Shown here piece after piece: positions 1 through 5,479 of a stretch of 6,796 nucleotides of DNA. Numbering within the stretch: position 1 is the stretch's first letter; the number at the start of each line of letters is the position of its first letter. Position numbers and translations under genes: made by a program. Under the pieces are notes generated by a model that was not told where the DNA came from, ran no database searches, and worked only from the letters and a program-made list of their open reading frames with translations. Source of the stretch: Tannerellaceae bacterium (GTDB taxonomy: Bacteria > Bacteroidota > Bacteroidia > Bacteroidales > Tannerellaceae); NCBI GenBank assembly GCA_031267775.1, contig JAIRYL010000156.1, forward strand, positions 1-6,796, in the 5' to 3' direction.

Positions 1-730
1 CTTCAAATTCCAATTCTATCAGAGGCAACATATCATCATATCTGAAAAAACGCTTCCACAATGTGTCAAAACCATGACCGATATAGCAGTCATGTCCCAA
101 ATCCCGGTTTCTGTCAATTAGTTTGCAGGCCTGTTTAAGGTATCTCAGCAGCAAAAATTTAAATACCGGGTGAAAGGAAGCCAGTATTTTCTTTTCAAAG
201 GATAAATGCTTGTAGTTAGCTGCTTCCAGACATTTGCAGATAAATTTATTATAGGTTTTGACGCTTCGTTCAAAAAAGAAATTCCATTTATCAGTATGAT
301 ACCGGTCGGCAGGAAAAATATCGATAAACAATCCCTTTTCACTCTCGTCGTCTTCAAAACCCGGCGAAAGAATGACGCTTTTTTTGTCTCTTACTTTACA
401 GGGTAAAGGCAGGTAGGTATAACCTGAGCCGGCCTCCCGTGTTTGCAGGATCATATCAGTTGGAAATTCTTTAACGGCAACCTCTATAAACTTCTCGTAG
501 TCTTCGCGCAACATACAAATGTCGAGGTCGTCGTCCCAAGGTATGAATCCCTTATGCCGGACGGCGCCAAGTAATGTTCCGGAACACATCCAGTATGTTA
601 TATTATGCTTGCGGCATATATAATCGATTATTTTAAACATGCGCAACAATACGAATTGCGCCTGACGCAAAACGGTTTCGCCTTCATGGCGATTATCAGG
701 GAACAATTTATTATAATCTACTTTGTTCAT
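1..730 (-). CDS. LicD family phosphotransferase, 3' end cut by the window edge
   Basis: LicD-family proteins are nucleotidyltransferase-fold enzymes that transfer phosphocholine or similar phospho-groups onto cell-surface glycans. The frame opens at ATG 730-728 and stays open for 243 codons to position 2, so the C-terminus lies outside the window. The diagnostic block is at residues 47-71: a Trp, then GTLLGAVRHKGFIPWDDDLDI, with the metal-binding acidic cluster at D66-D68 and D70. A second family block, GLFIDIFPAD, lies at residues 133-142. The start overlaps the stop of the upstream flippase as ATGA, which fixes the start and suggests translational coupling; there is no Shine-Dalgarno sequence. 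Its place in a capsule operon suggests it decorates the repeat unit or polymer. The donor cannot be told from sequence: phosphocholine is only one option, and no choline uptake or activation genes (licA, licB, licC) are visible here. Confidence 0.9.
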   Translation of the reverse strand, partial: MNKVDYNKLFPDNRHEGETVLRQAQFVLLRMFKIIDYICRKHNITYWMCSGTLLGAVRHKGFIPWDDDLDICMLREDYEKFIEVAVKEFPTDMILQTREAGSGYTYLPLPCKVRDKKSVILSPGFEDDESEKGLFIDIFPADRYHTDKWNFFFERSVKTYNKFICKCLEAANYKHLSFEKKILASFHPVFKFLLLRYLKQACKLIDRNRDLGHDCYIGHGFDTLWKRFFRYDDMLPLIELEFE

Positions 731-1983
731 CGTTTAAATAATTTATAATACGCTACGGCTCTTACCCGGAATGTTACTAACAGTAATTCGGCCAGTACTA
801 CCAGGACGGCTACCGTATTTATTGTAAGATATCCGGAAAAGAATAATACGGTTAATCCAAGCAGATGCACTAACGAAACAATAATTACAGTCCAATTTGT
901 ATAAGAAGAATAGCCTATGGCGGCTAAAAACGGATAGCCGAGAAGGATGGATGGAATGGTAAAGAAACAACCGGACAGTAAAATTCTGAATACCGTTAAA
1001 CTGCCTGCCTGCGCTTCCTGTCCATATATAATCCGGATAATCCAGAAAGAAGCCAGTAATATCCCTGTAAGTAAGAAAATATTGCTTGTTACAATACGTT
1101 TAAATATCTTTTTGAAAAAATATATGTCCCTGGTTTTAGCCATATACGGAAATAAAACGCCGGTAAACGGCGTTAGCAGTTGATTGTACGCCTGGTATAA
1201 TTTCTCTGCCGCACCATAGCAAGCAACAGCCATGTTGCCGCAAACCAATCCTAAAACAAGCGAATTGCTATACGTGAATGCTGAAACAGATATGCGCGAG
1301 AGAAAGTAAGTTGAACTGTCTGTAAGTGCGAACTTGATTTCTGTAAAAGTGGGTAAAAACCACTTCATTCTTTCTTTGAAATAAACAATATATAGACTGA
1401 TCAGACCTGCAATAACATAACCGGCGGTATAAAATACAGGAACCAGCATATAATCTTCGGGTTTACGGATAAAAATAAAGAAGGGGATAAAGCTAACCAG
1501 TTTAGCTACAATATTAAATATTGTAATATACTTCATTTTTTCCATTCCCTGGAAAAACCACATGGGAAACATAACATTGCCTGCCACAATCCCAAAATAC
1601 AGCAGATAAAATCCGGCGTCCTGATGAAAGCGATCGAAAATACTAATAAGCAAGAATAGAATAATGAAACTAATCGCTCCGATAAATATCCTGCAGATAA
1701 AGGCGCTGTTCAGATATCTGTTTATCAGTTTTTCATCACTTCTGTGACTGGATATATATTTGGTAGCCGACAGGTTAAACCCGAAGTCGGTAAAAAGAAC
1801 GAAATACTGTATGAATGTATATCCGAAATAAACCAATCCCCACCGTTCCATGCCTAATACCCGGACAAGGAACGGAAAGGTTGCTAATGGCAATAAATAA
1901 TTCACGCCTTGCAATAAAACCAACGACACGAAATTTTGCGTCATTGGTTTTTTCAGCAAAACAGCTATTTTTGCTTCAATCAT
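727..1983 (-). CDS. Wzx-like polysaccharide repeat-unit flippase (MOP superfamily)
   Basis: This 418-residue integral inner-membrane protein most likely flips undecaprenyl-linked oligosaccharide units to the periplasm. It has hydrophobic segments along its whole length, about 12 by eye, which fits the length and topology of the family. Recognisable signatures are the N-terminal LLQGVNYLLPLATFPFLVRV (residues 23-42), PMWFFQGMEKMKYIT (140-154), the GAAEKLYQAYNQLLTPF stretch (257-273) and FPYMAK (278-283). The chosen ATG overlaps the wzz stop as ATGA and has an AAGG about 8 bases upstream. Met14 (codon at 1944) is a plausible alternative start, because many relatives begin only a few residues before the LLQGVNYLLP block. 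The gene sits between the co-polymerase and licD and overlaps both. Substrate specificity cannot be inferred. Confidence in the family is high; wzx as the functional name rests on context. Confidence 0.92.
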   Translation of the reverse strand: MIEAKIAVLLKKPMTQNFVSLVLLQGVNYLLPLATFPFLVRVLGMERWGLVYFGYTFIQYFVLFTDFGFNLSATKYISSHRSDEKLINRYLNSAFICRIFIGAISFIILFLLISIFDRFHQDAGFYLLYFGIVAGNVMFPMWFFQGMEKMKYITIFNIVAKLVSFIPFFIFIRKPEDYMLVPVFYTAGYVIAGLISLYIVYFKERMKWFLPTFTEIKFALTDSSTYFLSRISVSAFTYSNSLVLGLVCGNMAVACYGAAEKLYQAYNQLLTPFTGVLFPYMAKTRDIYFFKKIFKRIVTSNIFLLTGILLASFWIIRIIYGQEAQAGSLTVFRILLSGCFFTIPSILLGYPFLAAIGYSSYTNWTVIIVSLVHLLGLTVLFFSGYLTINTVAVLVVLAELLLVTFRVRAVAYYKLFKR

Positions 1984-3587
1984 TTAGTTGCCTTTTGAAA
2001 TTCTTCCATCAATTCGGCTACTTGTTTTTTTCCATAAATCCACCCCACAGTAATCAACAACGTGAAAAATACAATACCAATAGCTGCATATAGCTTTCGG
2101 GGCGCTACGGGACGAGGTTTGGTAAAAGCAGGGTCTATCACTCTCGCTTTTTCTTTCGATTGAGCGATAGACAATACGATTTCTTCTCTTTTCTGAAGTA
2201 GAATGAGATACATTCCCTGCAGTATTTCCTGCTGCCTTCTATAGTCTATATATACTCTTTCCTGCTGGGGAACTTTTCCCATACGACTGAACAAGGCGTT
2301 TTCTTTTTCCTTCAATTCGTTTATTATCAATTGGGAACTTTGGTAGGCATTATCAATCATTTGATAAACCCCTTCGCGTAATTTCGTAATCTGCGTGGTT
2401 AAAGACGGCACCAGCGGGTTGTCTTTTCCCGAATTTTTAATCAGTCGCTCACGTTCCAGTAACGCCTGGTTGTATAATGCCAGCGGACTATATTCCGAAT
2501 CTTGTCCGGCTGATGATAAAAAAGGAATTATTTTATACCTGTTTGCCGTATCCTTAACAAAAGAATCCACCAGTTTTATCATGTGGGTCTGCGCTTGGGC
2601 TTCTATCATTTTAGTTTGCAAATCCCTCATATACTCTACATAATATTGAACGTCGGATTCTACCATAGTAATCTTATTCTGGGCTTTGTACAGTTCTATC
2701 TCTTTTTCTACGCCGGCCAATTCTCCGGTAATTTGCTTTATGCGTTCATTCAAGAACTCCATCGAGCGTTCGCCCAATATATTTTTGTAGCTGCGAGACT
2801 GCTCGTTGTACAAAGCGATAAGCATATTAAATATATCTTTACTGCGCCGCCTTTCGTAGTCTTTTGTAACGAATTCTATTACGTTTGACGTTTTTGATAC
2901 TTCTTCTATGGTAAATTCGTTGACCAAATCATCCGAAACAGACGTTAGCGGCCTGATTTGCACATATAACTTATAATCAGGGTTACGCTGTCCCAAAGCG
3001 GTATGGCTGAATACAAATTCGCCTTCTTTCATCTTTACAACGGCAGGCAAAGCGGTAAAGTGAAAGGATTCCTTTCTGTCGTTGTCAGACTCTATCCTTG
3101 CTTCGACGTTTATTTTATTGGCAGAGGAAACTACTTTGAACTCTATTTCATAATCCAGCTTGTAGATTGTAGCCGAATCAACCGTTACGGTTAAAGGTTT
3201 TTCTTCGTAAAGCCGGTAAAAAGAATACGGCCTGGTATATTCGGCATATAGCCCAAGCTTGTAAACCATTTCGCTCAACAGACTGTTAGAGGTGAACGTA
3301 GCGATTTCGTCGTCAATGACAATACCTCCCGAAGAAATTCCTCCCAAACCAAATGATTTCATAATTCCCGCAGCATCTCCCAAAGACAAACTTCCGCCGG
3401 AAAGCGGATTATTTTCGTCCTGTATCTGTACCCTGGCCATCGTTTCGTATGTTTTGGGATACAAAATCAAATAAAAAACAGCCAATATCACGGCAATCAA
3501 GCCCACTCCCAGAATTAATTTCCAGTGGAGTAAATAGTTTGCCAAAATAGATTTCAGGCCTATCGTTTCGTTATCTTCTATATTCAT
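1980..3587 (-). CDS. Wzz-type polysaccharide co-polymerase without kinase domain
   Basis: This 535-residue inner-membrane protein of the Wzz/chain-length-determinant family is expected to control polymer length and link the synthesis machinery to the outer-membrane exporter. TM1 is at about residues 22-43. A large periplasmic domain follows, containing charged, heptad-like stretches (about 270-340 and 395-435) likely to be coiled coil. Next come a GNVR-like segment (about 437-480, KVPQQERVYIDYRRQQEIL) and the Pro-rich KPRPVAPRK (490-498) just before TM2 (about 499-518). Only 17 residues follow TM2, with no Walker A or B motif and no Tyr cluster, so this is not a fused BY-kinase. A Gly/Ser-rich insert (63-90: SGGSLSLG, GLGGISSGG) follows the first beta strand. 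The start is 12 bases downstream of the wza-like stop with no Shine-Dalgarno sequence, and the stop overlaps the flippase start as ATGA. Confidence 0.93.
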   Translation of the reverse strand: MNIEDNETIGLKSILANYLLHWKLILGVGLIAVILAVFYLILYPKTYETMARVQIQDENNPLSGGSLSLGDAAGIMKSFGLGGISSGGIVIDDEIATFTSNSLLSEMVYKLGLYAEYTRPYSFYRLYEEKPLTVTVDSATIYKLDYEIEFKVVSSANKINVEARIESDNDRKESFHFTALPAVVKMKEGEFVFSHTALGQRNPDYKLYVQIRPLTSVSDDLVNEFTIEEVSKTSNVIEFVTKDYERRRSKDIFNMLIALYNEQSRSYKNILGERSMEFLNERIKQITGELAGVEKEIELYKAQNKITMVESDVQYYVEYMRDLQTKMIEAQAQTHMIKLVDSFVKDTANRYKIIPFLSSAGQDSEYSPLALYNQALLERERLIKNSGKDNPLVPSLTTQITKLREGVYQMIDNAYQSSQLIINELKEKENALFSRMGKVPQQERVYIDYRRQQEILQGMYLILLQKREEIVLSIAQSKEKARVIDPAFTKPRPVAPRKLYAAIGIVFFTLLITVGWIYGKKQVAELMEEFQKATK

Positions 3588-3599
3588 CTTGTATGATTC

Positions 3600-4400
3600 T
3601 TATTTGGTAGCTGCAATAACAATGGTGCCTATCAGGCTTAACGCGCTGACGACTGCCGAAAAAATAGAAATAGTAAATTGCTGCCCCTGACTGTAGCGGG
3701 CGTTTTTTTGTTTGGCGCTGTTTGGCTCTACATAAACTATATCGTTTTGCCTTAGATAATAGTAAGGAGATGCAAATATGGCCGGATCGGTTAAATCTAC
3801 CCTTCCAAACTCTTTTACCCCGTTATTATCGCGTATAATCAAGATATTTTTCCGATTGCCATTTATGGTAAGGTCGCCGCATTGTCCGATGGCGTCAATA
3901 ATAGATATTTTCTCATTTCGGACGGTAAGCGCGCTTGGACGGACTACTTCGCCCATTAATGTAACCTTATAATTTACGATGTTTACAATGACCGATACGT
4001 CGCCCTCGATATAATGCGATATTTTTTCTTTCAAACTGTCTACCAGTTCCTGTTTGGATAATCCGGCAGCCTGTATTTTCCCCAGCAGGGGGAAGGTGAT
4101 GGCGCCGTCTGTATCCACCAAGTAGGTTGGCAGGTATTCGGTGGGGCTTACTTCGGCCATGCCCGGCGTCATTCGGGTGGTGGCGGGAGGATTAAAGGGG
4201 AGGATAGCTGTTGCATCCCAAAATGAAACGGATATTGTTAAAATATCATTGGCAACTATGCTTGACGCGTAAGTTTGGTTTAATTGCGCCCGCTGTTCTT
4301 GCGTAAGGCCGTCGAGTCCTTGAAAATAAAGTACGTCTCGGGGCGTAGAACAGGATAGCAGGCATGGTAGCAAAATGGCTGATATAAGTTTGATATTCAT
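3600..4400 (-). CDS. Wza/BexD-like polysaccharide export lipoprotein
   Basis: This 266-residue protein should form the outer-membrane and periplasmic export channel for the polymer. It begins with a lipoprotein signal peptide, with lipobox LLSC and Cys17 as the predicted lipidated residue, so mature export to the outer membrane is expected. A polysaccharide biosynthesis/export domain covers about residues 43-142 (YLVDTDGAITFPLLGKIQ, then GLSKQELVDSLKEKI). One SLBB-type domain follows (about 144-225, VTLMGEVVRPSALTV and IDAIGQCGDLTINGNRKNI). It is shorter than E. coli Wza (about 380 residues), which has more SLBB-like repeats. A C-terminal hydrophobic helix (about 243-262) could be the outer-membrane-spanning segment. 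It is the first gene of the operon: a promoter-like element lies 22 bases upstream, and the sequence before the ATG is AT-rich with no Shine-Dalgarno. The absence of a NusG-like UpxY gene before it differs from Bacteroides fragilis capsule loci. Confidence 0.93.
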   Translation of the reverse strand: MNIKLISAILLPCLLSCSTPRDVLYFQGLDGLTQEQRAQLNQTYASSIVANDILTISVSFWDATAILPFNPPATTRMTPGMAEVSPTEYLPTYLVDTDGAITFPLLGKIQAAGLSKQELVDSLKEKISHYIEGDVSVIVNIVNYKVTLMGEVVRPSALTVRNEKISIIDAIGQCGDLTINGNRKNILIIRDNNGVKEFGRVDLTDPAIFASPYYYLRQNDIVYVEPNSAKQKNARYSQGQQFTISIFSAVVSALSLIGTIVIAATK

Positions 4401-4422
4401 AATTAATTATTCAAAATGGGTG

Positions 4423-4430
4423 CAAATATA
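4423..4430 (-). promoter_or_regulatory. Promoter -7 element for the capsule operon
   Basis: Read on the minus strand this is TATATTTG, a full match to the Bacteroidota -7 consensus TAnnTTTG. It ends 22 bases before the wza-like ATG, so the predicted leader is only about 15-18 bases. No TTTG-like -33 element is recognisable about 20 bases further upstream, so the call rests on the -7 motif and its position. Confidence 0.6.
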
Positions 4431-4456
4431 CGTTTTTTAAATTTTATTCACTCCTA

Positions 4457-4468
4457 AGCATGCATGCT
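4457..4468. repeat. 12-bp perfect palindrome, possible operator
   Basis: AGCATGCATGCT is its own reverse complement over all 12 bases. It lies about 27 bases upstream of the capsule -7 element, and its centre (4462.5) is near the midpoint of the inverted repeat (4468.5). It is much more GC-rich than the surrounding AT-rich DNA. A dimeric regulator could bind here, but no known motif is recognised and no regulator gene is in the window. Confidence 0.4.
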
Positions 4469-4591
4469 CCAAGCTTTATTAATACACCTATAACGATGTT
4501 TTCATGAATATATTGCTGCATTTTGAATCAAAAATACAGATTTTTTAAGGAAAAGGACGAACCGGATAAAGACGATTCTCATTTAATCCTA

Positions 4592-4599
4592 TACCTTTG
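4592..4599 (+). promoter_or_regulatory. Promoter -7 element for the S1-domain gene
   Basis: TACCTTTG on the plus strand matches the Bacteroidota -7 consensus TAnnTTTG and ends 21 bases before the ATG at 4621. The predicted leader is therefore very short. No clear -33 TTTG is seen. The leader has no strong Shine-Dalgarno sequence, which is common in this phylum. Confidence 0.6.
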
Positions 4600-4620
4600 T
4601 ATTAATAAGCAAGTATCATA

Positions 4621-5457
4621 ATGGAAACAGGCAAACTTAATAAATTGAAGATAATTAAAGACCTCGATTTTGGCGTTTATTTAGATGGAGGAAATGGCAG
4701 GGAAATACTCCTGCCGGCACGTTATGTGCCTCGAAATGTGAAACCGGGCGACGAAGTGGAAGTTTTTATTTATCATGACAACGAAGGGCGATTAATCGCT
4801 ACCACATTGCATCCGCTTGCCATGGCAGGCGAATTTAAATTCATGGAAGTAAAATCTGTTAACGAGACGGGCGCTTTTCTGGAATGGGGGTTGATGAAAG
4901 ACCTTCTTGTGCCGTTCAGAGAACAGAAAGCGCCCATGAAAGAAGGCTGGCGCTATTTGGTATATGTATACCTGGATCCGGTTTCCGGGCGTATTGTGGC
5001 GTCGGCGCGTATCGAGAAGTTTCTCGACAACGTTTTCCCCTCCTATCGTTTCAATCAGCAGGTAAGCCTACTGGTTGCCGACGAAACGGAACTGGGTTAC
5101 AAAGTTATTATCAACAACCTGCACTGGGGGCTTCTTTATCATAAAGACGTATTTCGCAGGCTCGACAGAGGAGAGCAAATAACCGGATATATCAAAGAAG
5201 TGCGCGAAGACGAAAAAATAGACGTAAGCCTGGCGCCTCTGGGATATGGGAAAGTAGAGAAAGTGGCCGCTACGATTCTGGAATCACTGCGCATCCATAA
5301 CGGTTTTTTACCCCTGCACGATAAAAGCGAACCGGAAGAAATTTACGCCCTGTTCCGTTGCAGTAAAAAAACATTTAAACAAGCCTTAGGCTCTTTATAC
5401 AAACAGCAATTGATTACGCTGGAAAAAGAGGGCGTCCGCGCCGTTGCAAAGCGCTGA
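4621..5457 (+). CDS. CvfB-like S1-domain RNA-binding protein
   Basis: This 278-residue soluble, presumably cytoplasmic protein has the architecture of the CvfB/YitL family: tandem S1-type OB folds followed by a C-terminal winged helix. The predicted order is S1-like domain 1 at about residues 4-62 (DFGVYLDGGNGREILLPARY, GDEVEVFIYHDNEGRLIATT), domain 2 at about 70-131 (GAFLEWGLMKDLLVPFREQ, VYLDPVSGRIVASAR), domain 3 at about 145-204 (WGLLYHKDVF, GQ/GE-type turn, IDVSLAPLGYGK), and a winged helix at about 210-275 (SEPEEIYALFRCSKKTFKQ, then the wing). Family members bind RNA; Staphylococcus aureus CvfB affects virulence gene expression, but the role in Bacteroidota is not known to me. It is divergent from the capsule operon and converges with the DUF4301 gene, with a single-gene transcript likely. 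The start is supported by the promoter 21 bases upstream and by family-like N-terminal sequence from residue 1. Confidence 0.92.
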   Translation: METGKLNKLKIIKDLDFGVYLDGGNGREILLPARYVPRNVKPGDEVEVFIYHDNEGRLIATTLHPLAMAGEFKFMEVKSVNETGAFLEWGLMKDLLVPFREQKAPMKEGWRYLVYVYLDPVSGRIVASARIEKFLDNVFPSYRFNQQVSLLVADETELGYKVIINNLHWGLLYHKDVFRRLDRGEQITGYIKEVREDEKIDVSLAPLGYGKVEKVAATILESLRIHNGFLPLHDKSEPEEIYALFRCSKKTFKQALGSLYKQQLITLEKEGVRAVAKR

Positions 5458-5479
5458 CCCATTCCTCTCTCCGCGTTTA

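Larger units (their letters stand above)
4409..4528. repeat. Imperfect inverted repeat flanking the capsule promoter
   Basis: The left arm is 4409-4430 and the right arm 4509-4528. The outer 10 bases are exact: ATTCAAAATG at 4409-4418 is the reverse complement of CATTTTGAAT at 4519-4528. With small gaps the similarity continues inward through GCAA and TATA. Read toward its own side, each arm is a -7-like TATATT(T)G, then about 4-5 spacer bases, then CATTTTGAAT. The left arm is the capsule promoter plus leader; the right arm reads toward the S1-domain gene. It could be a pair of regulator sites, a duplicated promoter, or the borders of an invertible segment. The exact arms are short, so chance in AT-rich DNA is not excluded. 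Confidence 0.4.
4401..4620. promoter_or_regulatory. Divergent intergenic regulatory region
   Basis: This is the only stretch longer than 25 bases without a gene. It separates the minus-strand capsule operon from the plus-strand S1-domain gene, so both promoters must lie in it or inside the flanking genes. It is very AT-rich. It contains a -7-like element for each direction, a 12-bp palindrome and an imperfect inverted repeat, each listed separately. I saw no small ORF with a convincing start and no terminator hairpin. There is no room for the long untranslated leader described for UpxY-controlled capsule operons unless transcription starts elsewhere. Confidence 0.7.

Noticed and set aside
206..406. 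Plus-strand 66-codon open frame near the left edge
   Set aside because: It is antisense to the licD frame, which is open from 730 to 2 and carries the family motifs.
1905..1944. Alternative flippase start at Met14
   Set aside because: It matches the usual N-terminus length of relatives, but the ATGA overlap and the AAGG upstream of the longer start favour 1983. It is kept only as a noted alternative.
4401..4620. Small RNA or UpxY-type antitermination leader in the intergenic region
   Set aside because: No stable stem followed by a T run was found, and the likely promoters sit within about 25 bases of each start codon, leaving no room for a leader.
5458..5479. Possible bidirectional terminator between the convergent genes
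   Set aside because: The 22-base gap and its edges give only a weak AAAGCG/CGCGTTT pairing with a mismatch or bulge and no proper stem followed by a T run on either strand.
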